64,000 bases of DNA from Aradus depressus (Eukaryota > Arthropoda > Insecta > Hemiptera > Aradidae): NCBI GenBank assembly GCA_963662175.1, contig OY759221.1, forward strand, positions 29,437,027-29,501,026, read 5' to 3'. Shown one piece after another: positions 21,802 to 34,316 of the stretch. The notes under the pieces are model-generated. The model saw only the letters and a program-made list of their open reading frames with translations. It did not search any database and was not told the origin of the DNA. The position numbers and the translations under genes are program-made. The first letter of the stretch is position 1. Each line of letters starts with the position of its first letter.

Positions 21802-24540
21802 GTGATTGATACATTTATGAATGTATCAAATACGGCCAATATAATAGCACTTAACTCCTGTAATAGTAAACATGCCGGTAACATATCTATACCTCATTAT
21901 GTAATCTTTAGTAAACATGCCGGTAACATATCTATACCTCATTATGTAATCTTTAGTAAACATGCCGGTAACATATCTATACCTCATTATGTAATCTTTA
22001 GTAAACATGCCGGTAACATATCTATACCTCATTATGTAATCTTTAGGAAACATGCCGGTAACATATCTATACCTCATTATGTAATCTTTAGTAAACATGC
22101 CGGTAACATATCTATACCTCATTATGTAATCTTTAGGAAACATGCCGGTAACATATCTATACCTCATTATGTAATCTTTAGTAAACATGCCGGTAACATA
22201 TCTATACCTCATTATGTAATCTTTAGGAAACATGCCGGTAACATATCTATACCTCATTATGTAATCTTTAGTAAACATGCCGGTAACATATCTATACCTC
22301 ATTATGTAATCTTTAGTAAACATGCCGGTAACATATCTATACCTCATTATGTAATCTTTAGTAAACATGCCGGTAACATATCTATACCTCATTATGTAAT
22401 CTTTAGGAAACATGCCGGTAACATATCTATACCTCATTATGTAATCTTTAGTAAACATGCCGGTAACATATCTATACCTCATTATGTAATCTTTAGTAAA
22501 CATGCCGGTAACATATCTATACCTCATTATGTAATCTTTAGTAAACATGCCGGTAACATATCTATACCTCATTATGTAATCTTTAGTAAACATGCCGGTA
22601 ACATATCTATACCTCATTATGTAATCTTTAGTAAACATGCCGGTAACATATCTATACCTCATTATGTAATCTTTAGTAAACATGCCGGTAACATATCTAT
22701 ACCTCATTATGTAATCTTTAGTAAACATGCCGGTAACATATCTATACCTCATTATGTAATCTTTAGTAAACATGCCGGTAACATATCTATACCTCATTAT
22801 GTAATCTTTAGTAAACATGCCGGTAACATATCTATACCTCATTATGTAATCTTTAGGAAACATGCCGGTAACATATCTATACCTCATTATGTAATCTTTA
22901 GTAAACATGCCGGTAACATATCTATACCTCATTATGTAATCTTTAGGAAACATGCCGGTAACATATCTATACCTCATTATGTAAGCTTTAGTAAACATGC
23001 CGGTAACATATCTATACCTCATTATGTAATCTTTAGTAAACATGCCGGTAACATATCTATACCTCATTATGTAATCTTTAGTAAACATGCCGGTAACATA
23101 TCTATACCTCATTATGTAATCTTTAGTAAACATGCCGGTAACATATCTATACCTCATTATGTAATCTTTAGTAAACATGCCGGTAACATATCTATACCTC
23201 ATTATGTAATCTTTAGGAAACATGCCGGTAACATATCTATACCTCATTATGTAATCTTTAGTAAACATGCCGGTAACATATCTATACCTCATTATGTAAT
23301 CTTTAGGAAACATGCCGGTAACATATCTATACCTCATTATGTAATCTTTAGTAAACATGCCGGTAACATATCTATACCTCATTATGTAATCTTTAGTAAA
23401 CATGCCGGTAACATATCTATACCTCATTATGTAATCTTTAGTAAACATGCCGGTAACATATCTATACCTCATTATGTAATCTTTAGGAAACATGCCGGTA
23501 ACATATCTATACCTCATTATGTAATCTTTAGTAAACATGCCGGTAACATATCTATACCTCATTATGTAATCTTTAGTAAACATGCCGGTAACATATCTAT
23601 ACCTCATTATGTAATCTTTAGTAAACATGCCGGTAACATATCTATACCTCATTATGTAATCTTTAGTAAACATGCCGGTAACATATCTATACCTCATTAT
23701 GTAATCTTTAGTAAACATGCCGGTAACATATCTATACCTCATTATGTAATCTTTAGTAAACATGCCGGTAACATATCTATACCTCATTATGTAATCTTTA
23801 GTAAACATGCCGGTAACATATCTATACCTCATTATGTAATCTTTAGTAAACATGCCGGTAACATATCTATACCTCATTATGTAATCTTTAGTAAACATGC
23901 CGGTAACATATCTATACCTCATTATGTAATCTTTAGGAAACATGCCGGTAACATATCTATACCTCATTATGTAATCTTTAGTAAACATGCCGGTAACATA
24001 TCTATACCTCATTATGTAATCTTTAGGAAACATGCCGGTAACATATCTATACCTCATTATGTAAGCTTTAGTAAACATGCCGGTAACATATCTATACCTC
24101 ATTATGTAATCTTTAGTAAACATGCCGGTAACATATCTATACCTCATTATGTAATCTTTAGTAAACATGCCGGTAACATATCTATACCTCATTATGTAAT
24201 CTTTAGTAAACATGCCGGTAACATATCTATACCTCATTATGTAATCTTTAGTAAACATGCCGGTAACATATCTATACCTCATTATGTAATCTTTAGGAAA
24301 CATGCCGGTAACATATCTATACCTCATTATGTAATCTTTAGTAAACATGCCGGTAACATATCTATACCTCATTATGTAATCTTTAGGAAACATGCCGGTA
24401 ACATATCTATACCTCATTATGTAAGCTTTAGTAAACATGCCGGTAACATATCTATACCTCATTATGTAATCTTTAGGAAACAACTATTTGAATTTTTTTA
24501 TTATAAAATGTGTTTCTTGTTTATCCTTTCTGCTAACTAA
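21802..24540 (+). other. 912-codon open frame across satellite (probably not a gene)
   Basis: The frame is open because the 45-bp unit is a multiple of three and has no stop in this phase. It would encode 58 copies of SKHAGNISIPHYVIF, with an S/R variant at position 1 and an I/S variant at position 14. The opposite strand is open for 885 codons over the same array. No signal peptide, membrane segment or flanking exon supports translation. Both readings are best treated as by-products unless transcripts show otherwise. Confidence 0.3.
21865..24474 (+). repeat. Satellite, 45-bp unit, 58 copies, higher-order period 1,080 bp
   Basis: Exactly 58 head-to-tail units of 45 bp, each containing ACATGCCGGTAACATATC and ACCTCATTATGTAATC. 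Copies differ only at two positions: AGT/AGG at the unit start and GTAATC/GTAAGC near the end. The AGG variants near 22136, 22226, 22406, 22856 and 22946 recur 1,080 bp later, as does the GTAAGC variant (22981 and 24061). So the array also evolved as 24-unit blocks. A last 8-unit block (360 bp) is repeated again at the 3' end. Confidence 0.95.
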
Positions 24541-25137
24541 TAAGAATTCCATATGCTCTAAATTGATTAAAAAAACAAAGAAATTACCTATTTTTTTTTA
24601 AATTTTGTATTTAATATTGTTTTTGTAATTGAAAAAAACTTAAATGGAGTTAGTATGCATGGTATAGAAAATAAAAAAAGGAGATAATACACAAAAAATA
24701 TCAAAACAGAATACGATTTATTTTTTTAATAGACATAATTATTTATGTCTAAATATTAATAGGTATATACAATTCATATAATGTTTAATATTTGAATTGT
24801 GATAATTTTATTAAAACAACAAAACAAAATGTAAAATTTTGAAGACAAAAAAAAAATCATTGTTATTCTTTATCGGAATCCTGGAGGGGTAAGTTTCTGA
24901 AATATCCGTGAAATTGTTTTTAAGAATTCATTTTAATAAATTTTGCAAATGCTAAATTTTTTTGTTGAAAAAAAATGTGGCGCATTTCGTATGGGTAGAA
25001 TTTTAACGGGAAAAATGATGCACCTTCCTGTTCGATTAAGATCAATCTTTTGGAATTGGGTACATCAAAGTTTTACAAAACACGTCTCCTATTTCACTAG
25101 CCCTTAATTTCAACCTTTGAAATACCAACTACGCCTT
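24541..25137. other. No feature recognised
   Basis: Very AT-rich sequence with A and T tracts. No exon or recurring repeat found. Confidence 0.4.
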
Positions 25138-25462
25138 AAGAACGAGGTCATATCGCCTACTACAGGAACGCTCTTTTGTTGGTCTGTTGGACATGTGTCC
25201 GACTCTACTTTAAAACTACCTACTAAATTTTGCCTACCCAACATTTTTTCCATCTAGGACAGGGTCATCAACGAGTACCTGACATCATAAAGGGGGAGGG
25301 ACCATCGCTTGACATCTCATCCGAAGAACGACATGCTCAAGGTTTTTCCACCTTCCTCAAAAAACTTAAGGGCCTCGGCCAGGTTTCGAACCAGCGAGTT
25401 AAGTAAGCAAGCACGCTTGAGTTAAGTAAGCAAGCACGCTAGCTCTGAACTTCCGGCGCTCT
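25138..25462 (-). repeat. SINE1 copy, minus orientation
   Basis: Reversed full-length SINE1 with B box region GGTTTCGAACCAGC. A short internal direct duplication (GTTAAGTAAGCAAGCACGCT, twice, about 25398-25440) lies in the head. Confidence 0.75.
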
Positions 25463-25561
25463 CCTTTTTTTTGTCTATAGAAAAAAATTATTTCCATCAC
25501 ACTTCATTTTTATTACTTTTCAGTAATACGTTTCTGCGTCGCACAAAACTTATTAATTCGC

Positions 25562-25752
25562 CTTATGTACGATGCATATTTAACCATGTCTCTATTAACG
25601 GTGTTATATTTAGTTATTTAGAACATCCATGGCCCCGGGAGAGAGTTTTATTTACGAAAAAAAACTATCTCCGGGATTCGAGCCCGCAAATCATGGTGAG
25701 ACTAACGTAGGGTTAGCGCGTAGGGCTCTAGCCCACACGGTCACCATGGCCT
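25562..25752 (-). repeat. SINE2 copy, minus orientation
   Basis: Reversed SINE2 with body (GAACATCCATGGCCCCGGGA), B box (GGGATTCGAGCCC) and A box (CTAGCCCACACGGTCACC). Confidence 0.7.
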
Positions 25753-27839
25753 CCAAGTTTGTCTTAGTGATCATCATAATAGCATTAGAAAAATATTTAT
25801 TAATTTAATTAAACAAGATTATAATAAAATATATTATAATATTGATATATCAATAAAATAAGTTTCATGATTTTAAAGCCTAAGTTTATCCATTTTGTAA
25901 ATGGTTTTCAATAAAAAATACAACTTACAAACACATACCTATTTTTCTTAGGCCTTGAAATTCCAAAAACTAATAAATACATAAGAGTGTGAAATTACCT
26001 CGATTTTTAAACGTGCAAAAATTTTAATTGTGCATTTTTGCGCACTGGCATAAATTATTATTAATGTTTTCTTTATTTTTTTGGTAAAATAAATATTACA
26101 TTCATTTTTTTTTTCAAATTATATTACCAACTACAGCAAATAAATAATAAAAATAATTAATAATAAAAATTATTTTCTAACACATTAGAAGAATTTTTCG
26201 CGAAAAATGTGATATTAAAATGCAATACAAAATCACACCATTGGAAAGAGGTTTATTTATATTCTATGCGTTTTATAGAGACCACACAACTTTCTTTTTT
26301 TTCTTCTCACTTTTTTTTTATAAAATTTTCAACTAAGAACAGAAAAAAACGCTTTTAAAACTGCATTATTGATTACTATTAGTAATTTACTAATGGTAGA
26401 GACACCTGTTAGTCACATCCAGAACTAAAATTAAAGTTTTAGTTACATCATCTGCCACCAAGCAGTGTAACTACAAACAGCACCTGTCAATAAGCTTAGA
26501 GGGAAACCTTTTTCCCTGACAAAAATGTGTACAGTTCTCATTACAAAAATCCACTTGAAAACTTTACGCTTTTATTATTCTATTTTGAGGTGTAGGAAGA
26601 GTTTGAAAAAGTATAATTTTGTAGATAAACAAATTACTTAACCGAATTGTTCAGTTTTCATGTTTATTTCATAATTGGAATCTCGAATATATTAAAGAGT
26701 ACTTACGTCAAGTCATAATTTTTAACAAAAAAGGCTTATTTCTGCAATGTCTGGAGAAATATATTATCTAATAACGTAAAAACCTAAATATTCTTGAGAT
26801 ATTCAGGATATTAGACCCAAAGTGAATCTATTGGAAATTAATATTTAGTTCACTACTTAATTGATACCAAAAGATGGAAAAGGATGTTGCTCATCCCAAT
26901 AAATTTTGTATTTTTCAATACATTAAATTAAACAAAGAACATACTTAATACACTGCAGGTTTTAAACAATATATTTTCAAAAAAAAGAGATACATTAAAC
27001 ATTTTTTGGGGTTTGATAAACAAAAATCAGACCAAGAAGTTACTGATCATAGGTAAAATGACATAATTTTTTATACTATGATAAAACAATTTAATATTGT
27101 GTTTTTGTTTTTTTTAATCTAGAGACTACATCACAAATCATGCAGCCTGCCCAGCAGCCAGACGTGTCACATGATCATCACAGATATTTTTTTTTTCAAA
27201 TGATTGTTGCACGAACATTTTTTAAAAAAACAACTAATTACCAAAAAAAAAAAAATTAATAGAAAAACCAAAAGAAAACGGATTACGTTACTTCCTCTGT
27301 ACTTCGTATAGCTAGGGAAGAAAAAAACGTCACGAGGTAATTTTCTTTATTTTTTCTTCATTCTTAGCTTATTTGGACAACAAATCAACTAAATTTTTAT
27401 TGTATATTTTTATTTTATATTGATTTACAATAGAAATTTTCGTGGCTAATAAAACAAAAAATTAGATAATATTTATTAAATATTTATTAAATATTTCACT
27501 AATTGATTTTCAATGTGGTTCTAGACTCAAAAGAAATACTAGAAACTCACAAGGTACTTCATAGTTAATATTTTCTGACAAAGCAGTCTGTTTCTAAAAA
27601 AAAAATATGTTTTGGATCAAAAACCTATTGTGATAATAGTTATAATAATAAATACAGAAAAAAAATATATATAATATAAAAAATATAAATTAATTCCACC
27701 GCGATGAGGCCATCCTCATTCCTCCAACTTGCAACTGACAAGCAGTGGTGGCAGACCGAAAGGATCGGGAAGATCTTTATGACTAAATTAATAATTCGGT
27801 GTCTAGTAAATACAAAGAAACAGATATTTGGAAAGAGTT
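25753..27839. other. AT-rich intergenic stretch downstream of the Gr gene
   Basis: About 2 kb with no splice-consistent exon and no copies of the major repeat families, apart from a short Element A edge (CTTCGTATAGCTAGGGAAG) at about 27303-27321. The 3' untranslated region of the Gr-like gene would lie in the last few hundred bases. Confidence 0.4.
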
Positions 27840-30800
27840 TTAACAAAGATCAAACAACTCTTGAGACAGATTCGTCAATTCCGGCATTAATTGAATCAAA
27901 GCAATAAAATATGTAGTTAGGAACCCAATAAACTGAAACAGATAAACACAGTTATTATAATAAAAGTATTATATTGTATTATTATTTTTTTTATGTTTTA
28001 AGACATTTCAACTAAAGATATGGATGACTAATACCTATTTTATGTATCAAATATTATATTAAAATATAAAAAAATAATTAATATGATTAAAGTTAACTGT
28101 ATTTCTGTTCTTCTGTTTGATCCAGAATGGCGGCCCTACCCTGTATTCACGAAATTATACAGGTTATATTCAGTCTATTTGCCGTCAATGAATTTTCAGC
28201 GAGGGCCTTCATTTTCTGTTGAGCAAAATATTGAGTAGTGAATGTTTTTAAAGATCTTGACGAGACTATTTTTTTAAAAAAATATTTTAATTGAGAGGGT
28301 CTTAGAACTTGAATTCGGCGCAGTCACCGTTAGAACTAGCTTTAAATACGAGGTCATATCGCCTACTACCAGAGCACCTTTGTCACTCTGGTGGGAATGA
28401 GCCCGACTCTATTGGAATCCTAAAATCTGTCTAGCCAAGTTTAAATACGTAGGGTAGCGGGTCTTTAACGAGTACCTGACATCGTGAAGGCTCGGGACCA
28501 TCGCTCAACGTCTCATCCGAAGGACGGCATGCTCAAGGTTTTTTTACCTACCAGATAAAAAAACTTAAGAGCCTCGCAGGGGTTGTAATATAAAAAGTTA
28601 TTCCCAAGCAACTCCCTGTATACCAGCTAATATAAAATAATTAAATAATATATAAAAATGGGGAAAATAATTATAGCATACATAAGTTGAACAATAAGAG
28701 TCCTCTTCCAAAAGAAACGAATACATAATATGAACTTACTTCTGAGATAAACTGTAAGTTGATGGATACATAACTGTTCATTTGAGAGTCATCTATAGTC
28801 TTCACAAAGTGAATAATCTGAAAAATAAAGATTTTATGAATGAATAATAAATCTGAGAGGTAATTGTCATAGAAAAATAATTAAGTAAATAATTATATTA
28901 AATAAATAAAACAAACTTATTTTTTGAAATATTGTCTAGTCCGGAAAAAAATATATAGATATACCTACTACCGATCTCGGTATTACACCATCGTTAGGTT
29001 TAGTTATATATTAAGACATTTGCTCTGTGCAAACAATTTTTATAAGTAAATCAAATACATAAGAAAAGAAAATTGCAACTATGAAATCCCCGTAACTTTA
29101 TAGTTAATAATTTGTTTGTTCTGGAAGATTTACTTCCCTTTTCTGAATATGAGGGCGCCGGTAGCTCAGTGGTTTGCGTGCTTGTCTTCTGAGCTCAAGA
29201 ACGTGGGTTCGAAACCCGACCGAGGCCCTTAGTTTATTTTATCTGGGAGGTAAAATAAACTTAAGCACGCCCTCCTTCGGATGGGACGTTAAGAGATGGT
29301 CCCGAGCCTGTACGATGTCAGGTACTCGTTAAAGACCCCTGCTCTAGGTGAATAAAAATTTAGGACTCTCACAGTAGAGTCGGGCTCATGTCCATCAGAG
29401 TGACGAAAGAGAGCTCTGGTAGTAGGCGATATGACCTCGTATTTAAAGCTAGTTCTAACGGTGACTGTGCCGAATTCAAGTTCTAAGACCCTCTCAATTA
29501 AAATATTTTTTTTTTTTAAATAGTCTCGTCTAGATCTTTTTGAAAAACATTCACTACTCAATATTTTGCTCAACAGAAAATGAAGGCCCTCGCTGAAAAT
29601 TCTACAGAGAACTTCAATATTTAATATAATGAAAAAAAAGTCATTTCATTAGCTTTCCACTGTATTGACACAGATCGCAATAATGTACTCTGTCAATTTT
29701 TGTATAAAATTTTAATATATAATTAATAATTATATATTGTTATTTAACCTGCTCTCTTGCTGAAAGATCCATTCTTTTAGTAGAAACAGAGAGAAGTTGT
29801 TCCGTTATCACGTCTATCTGGAAAATACATATAAACAATATTTTGAAAACAATGGCAAACATTAAAATATGGGCTAGTACAGGTTTCTGCCATGTTCTAG
29901 TTCTTATATTAATATTAAAAAATCGAAAAAATAACCACTGCCATCTCAATTTTGTTAATTTTGGATATTGTGAGTTTTGATTCTGGAGAACTCAAGTATC
30001 GAATGTGGTAGTTTGGTCAGTTTGCAGTGCAATGACTTACAAAATGTAATCTGAACCGAATACACAAGAATTGAATGAGAACTTATAAAATAGTTCTAGT
30101 AAACTGTCGAAAGTTTACCATTGTCACTGGGCATCGTATTCAATACTTTACAATCGTGATTTTGGGCTTTCTAAAAGGAAACCCACATTCGCTCCTATGT
30201 CATTGTGCGTATCGTCCCTGAAACAATCGCCAAGTGACGAAAATGAAAAAACAGTTTTTTTCACATTCGATACTTTACAGTTGACACGACGATATGATCA
30301 CCGGCTCTCAGTGTAACTATAGATTATGAGAAGTTTTAATTTAAATTAAACTAAATACTTACAATTGTGAAGAGATTCTCTGTAAGATAAACCGCCATGA
30401 AAATGAGGGGAGCATCAAAGATTAAGTATATAATTTTTGAAAGATGAATGAGTTTTTTATCTCTAAGGAGAAGGTAAATGTTCAAAAGAAACTGAGAACC
30501 AAATATGCAGAATATAAAAACAACAATAGGTTCAAATAAATTTAAAAAAGCATGAACTGAAAGAATAAGATTATGTAATGTTAGTCTAGAGGTTTCCCAG
30601 GTTCTTGAAATTGAAAGAGGTTCAATCGAAAATGACTGAAGAGAAAGCGATAAATGATGACAAAAAATAACATATAAAACAATATGTACCTTGAGTGGGA
30701 AAGAATTTAGAGTTTGCCAAAAAAATACAATCAAATCTGCTTCATCTAGACCCAAAACGTATAGAGGAATCGGTACTAGTGTAAATCCAACACAGAGTGC

Positions 30801-31112
30801 GAGCCAATGATATGGACCAAATGGTGAGGAGGGATGAGGCGAAATATGTTGTAAAATTGTCATCATTTTAGATGCGAAAATGTTTAAATAGAACATCTTA
30901 AATATAATGAGACAGGACATAAAGAGAGCTTGAAATGGACAAATGAGAAGGAATGAAATCAAAATGATAAAAATAGGATAAATAAGAAAAGACCAGAGGG
31001 TGTACATAGAAAAATAGGAAAATTTAGAATTTTCACATAAGGGAATTGGAAAAAGTCCAAAAAAACGACTCAAAAAGATTAAAGGCGAAACAATGAAATA
31101 GAGGTTTGTCAT
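27840..31112 (-). CDS. Gustatory-receptor-like gene, five exons, possible frameshift
   Basis: Predicted seven-transmembrane chemoreceptor of the insect gustatory-receptor (7tm_7) type, which would act as a ligand-gated channel subunit in sensory-neuron membranes. Exons, minus strand: 31112-30363 (250 aa, several hydrophobic segments, early RFFGLFPIPL phrase), 29817-29749, 28817-28740 (ends SINLQFISE), 28215-28150 (contains ENSLTANRL) and 27932-27840 (GFLTTYFIALIQL, then stop TAA). The first three junctions are GT-AG and phase 0, as is usual near the C-terminus of this family. The last motif matches the family's TY-hhhhh-Q signature. About 351 aa in all, normal to slightly short. At the end of exon 4 no GT gives an in-frame junction. 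One missing base after 28150 would explain it, so the gene may be a young pseudogene or the sequence may have an error. Odorant receptor and TPR genes follow downstream on the other strand. Confidence 0.72.
28196..28585 (-). repeat. Inverted duplication, arm 1 (SINE1 plus Gr exon 4 start)
   Basis: Contains a 3'-truncated SINE1 (about 28345-28585, minus) joined to about 150 bp of flank that includes the first 30 bp of Gr exon 4. Arm 2 at 29268-29605 carries the same SINE-flank junction in opposite orientation, so one event copied SINE and flank together. Gr exon 3 lies in the spacer. Confidence 0.75.
29152..29452 (+). repeat. SINE1 reference copy (tRNA-like head intact)
   Basis: tRNA-derived SINE with A box TAGCTCAGTGG (29162-29172) and B box GGTTCGAAACC (29206-29216), the sequence expected of an internal polymerase III promoter. 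The body has conserved phrases 'gcccttagtttattttatct', 'ggatgggacgttaag', 'gtactcgttaaagacccc', 'gactctcacagtagagtcgg' and 'tggtagtaggcgatatgacc'. About 27 copies or fragments lie in this window. The normal (TAAC) tail is missing here because the copy joins directly to the duplicated flank. Confidence 0.85.
29268..29605 (+). repeat. Inverted duplication, arm 2
   Basis: Reverse complement of 28196-28585 with modest divergence. It ends inside the copied exon at 'gccctcgctgaaaattc', after which the arms differ. The copied exon start here is on the plus strand, antisense to the gene, inside the intron between Gr exons 2 and 3. Confidence 0.75.
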
Positions 31113-31189
31113 TGTTACAAATTAGGAACGCTAGCCTCCCTCATCATGTCAACTACAACCAGAACCGATCAATAAATCATTATTTACAA

Positions 31190-31350
31190 CAAAATATATG
31201 TGATATGACCGAAACAAAACTTTCTTATACCAACCACCTTTGTACAGATCACTCTCTCCCTCAAATTCATATCATATTGGCATTACTGGAGGTATATAAA
31301 GAATTGAAGGCTGTACAATGAAATAAAAAAACCGCTGTCAATACATTTCT
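31190..31350 (+). repeat. Family X MITE arm
   Basis: CTTTCTTATACCAACCACC followed by 'gatcactctctccctcaaat' and 'ggcattactgg', matching 5960-6060 and 16858-16935. Confidence 0.5.
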
Positions 31351-31449
31351 TTCATATTGCCAGTATCAAATCAATTAGACAGTCGGAGGGAAAGTGATCT
31401 GTACAGAAGTAGAATAAATATGGTACTTTATAATTATCAAAATCAGATA

Positions 31450-31735
31450 TATATTTTGTGGGACCTATACAAAAGCCCGGACCTGATGGCCTTAGTGAAG
31501 CATGGACGGCATGGATGGCTGGGGCATTTACAGACGATGGAGTCAGACAGATTGCCGAGGAGGATACTGGAGGGACACCCGGGAGGACAAAGAAGAAGAG
31601 GTAGACCCCGCTTACGTTGGCTAGAGGACGACCTCAGAACGATGGGTGTGAGAAGATGGAGACGGGAGGCAGAGGATAGAATAGAATGGCGGAAGATTGT
31701 TGCGGATGCCCAGGTTCTACAAGGACCGTAGCGCC
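31450..31735 (+). pseudogene. LINE reverse-transcriptase C-terminal remnant
   Basis: About 85 codons with the typical end of some non-LTR retrotransposon ORFs: HGWLGHLQTM, then RRRGRPRLRWLEDDL, then a W-rich helix (RRWRREAEDRIEWR) and a stop. The motif order and spacing fit the tail downstream of the reverse-transcriptase domain. The catalytic domain itself is absent, so this is a 5'-truncated insertion. Confidence 0.6.
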
Positions 31736-32370
31736 AGGGGAAGTAAGAAAGTAAAGTAAAGATATATATTTTGTAAAAATCTAAGAAAATAAGCCAGCTT
31801 CACTCAATGAACACTTATAATATACATATAATCTAATTATTTTCAAACTGTTTAAATCCTTTTTTAGAATCTCTTGTCATGCGTTACAATTTGAATGTCT
31901 TTGAACTGAATCCTTCTGAAAGTTATCGTACTTTCGTTGGAGACCTATAACTTTGTTCATATTCTATCTCAGATCTGAAAACATTTCAAAGGTTAGAAAT
32001 TAAACAAAATGAACATTTTTATATCTAATTGATAACTAATTTTTTGATACGACAAACCGTTTTCATGTAAATAATAATTAATAATAAAAAAATATTTTAA
32101 AGAATTTTCGTTTCTATGCGTTACAATTTAATTATTACTTTGAAATATTACCTAAGGGAATTTATTGTACATTCTATACAGTTATAGCTTATGCATTCTT
32201 GAAGACAATAAAACAATTTAAACAACAAATTAAGAGGTTTAGGTTAGACAAAACCCTCTATTTGGAAATGGTATTTTTTCACATTATTCAAAAATAATAT
32301 ATAATATCCATAATAAGAATATCGTGTTTTGTTCCCAAAAGCTTAATTTGATACATAACTTTAATTTTTA
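31736..32370. other. No gene recognised; diverged repeat
   Basis: Contains phrases recalling the family X body ('tatgcgttacaatttaatta', twice). Otherwise AT-rich sequence without coding signal. Confidence 0.3.
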
Positions 32371-33870
32371 TTTTTTTGGTAGGGTTCCTCCATAGATATA
32401 CCCCTTTAGGGTCTGCCAAATCTTTTTGGTAGAGTTCCTCCATAGATATACCCCTTTAGGGTCTGCCAAATCTTTTTGGTAGAGTTCCTCCATAGATATA
32501 CCCCTTTAGGGTCTGCCAAATCTTTTTGGTAGAGTTCCTCCATAGATATACCCCTTTAGGGTCTGCCAAATCTTTTTGGTAGAGTTCCTCCATAGATATA
32601 CCCCTTTAGGGTCTGCCAAATCTTTTTGGTAGAGTTCCTCCATAGATATACCCCTTTAGGGTCTGCCAAATCTTTTTGGTAGAGTTCCTCCATAGATATA
32701 CCCCTTTAGGGTCTGCCAAATCTTTTTGGTAGAGTTCCTCCATAGATATACCCCTTTAGGGTCTGCCAAATCTTTTTGGTAGAGTTCCTCCATAGATATA
32801 CCCCTTTAGGGTCTGCCAAATCTTTTTGGTAGAGTTCCTCCATAGATATACCCCTTTAGGGTCTGCCAAATCTTTTTGGTAGAGTTCCTCCATAGATATA
32901 CCCCTTTAGGGTCTGCCAAATCTTTTTGGTAGAGTTCCTCCATAGATATACCCCTTTAGGGTCTGCCAAATCTTTTTGGTAGAGTTCCTCCATAGATATA
33001 CCCCTTTAGGGTCTGCCAAATCTTTTTGGTAGAGTTCCTCCATAGATATACCCCTTTAGGGTCTGCCAAATCTTTTTGGTAGAGTTCCTCCATAGATATA
33101 CCCCTTTAGGGTCTGCCAAATCTTTTTGGTAGAGTTCCTCCATAGATATACCCCTTTAGGGTCTGCCAAATCTTTTTGGTAGAGTTCCTCCATAGATATA
33201 CCCCTTTAGGGTCTGCCAAATCTTTTTGGTAGAGTTCCTCCATAGATATACCCCTTTAGGGTCTGCCAAATCTTTTTGGTAGAGTTCCTCCATAGATATA
33301 CCCCTTTAGGGTCTGCCAAATCTTTTTGGTAGAGTTCCTCCATAGATATACCCCTTTAGGGTCTGCCAAATCTTTTTGGTAGAGTTCCTCCATAGATATA
33401 CCCCTTTAGGGTCTGCCAAATCTTTTTGGTAGAGTTCCTCCATAGATATACCCCTTTAGGGTCTGCCAAATCTTTTTGGTAGAGTTCCTCCATAGATATA
33501 CCCCTTTAGGGTCTGCCAAATCTTTTTGGTAGGGTTCCTCCATAGATATACCCCTTTAGGGTCTGCCAAATCTTTTTGGTAGGGTTCCTCCATAGATATA
33601 CCCCTTTAGGGTCTGCCAAATCTTTTTGGTAGGGTTCCTCCATAGATATACCCCTTTAGGGTCTGCCAAATCTTTTTGGTAGGGTTCCTCCATAGATATA
33701 CCCCTTTAGGGTCTGCCAAATCTTTTTGGTAGGGTTCCTCCATAGATATACCCCTTTAGGGTCTGCCAAATCTTTTTGGTAGGGTTCCTCCATAGATATA
33801 CCCCTTTAGGGTCTGCCAAATCTTTTTGGTAGGGTTCCTCCATAGATATACCCCTTTAGGGTCTGCCAAA
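32371..33870 (+). repeat. Satellite, 50-bp unit, 30 copies
   Basis: Thirty head-to-tail 50-bp units containing TCCTCCATAGATATACCCCT and TTAGGGTCTGCCAAATC. Only one variant site is seen (GGG/GAG before TTCC). Unit 1 and units 24-30 are GGG, and units 2-23 are GAG, so variants are in blocks. A diverged single unit survives at about 34061-34108. Confidence 0.95.
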
Positions 33871-34316
33871 TCTTCATTATAATATTTTAATTTATTTCTC
33901 TTGGTTAATTTTTTTATATAATTTTATTTTTATTTCATTTATTTTTTTTATATTGTCATTGTTATTTTGTTTTCTTTCTCTTTCCTATATTTCGTACATT
34001 GTGAACTATGTATCAAAAAAATGTATATTTTTCTCTTTTCTCACTTTAATTTTTAATTTTTTGGTAGAGTTCCTTCATAGATATTCTCTTTTAAGTTCTG
34101 CCGAATCTTCATTTTGTTTAATCATTTTTTTTTTTATTGCTTATATAATATTTTAATTTATTTCTCTTGGTTTATTCTTTTATGTTTTTTTATTATTATT
34201 TAATTTATTTTTTATTTTTATTTTTGTTGTCATTGTTATTTTGTTTCCTTTTTCTTTCCTATATTTCGCACATTGTGAACTATGTATCAACAAAAAATGT
34301 ATATTTTTCTCAATTC

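Noticed and set aside
21865..24474. CRISPR array
   Set aside because: Units are contiguous without variable spacers, and the genome is eukaryotic.
21826..24483. Two very long open frames (912 and 885 codons) on opposite strands as protein genes
   Set aside because: Both follow automatically from a stop-free 45-bp unit. No exon structure, promoter or conserved flank supports translation, and the array is perfectly tandem DNA.
29162..29216. tRNA genes (A and B boxes in many places)
   Set aside because: Each occurs in the head of a dispersed SINE with body and tail and no foldable acceptor stem typical of a true tRNA; at 19498-19827 a target-site duplication shows retroposition.
31357..31731. 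A host gene of 124 residues
   Set aside because: The C-terminal part has the typical GRPR-x-RW tail of non-LTR retrotransposons and there is no upstream exon, so it is annotated as a LINE remnant.
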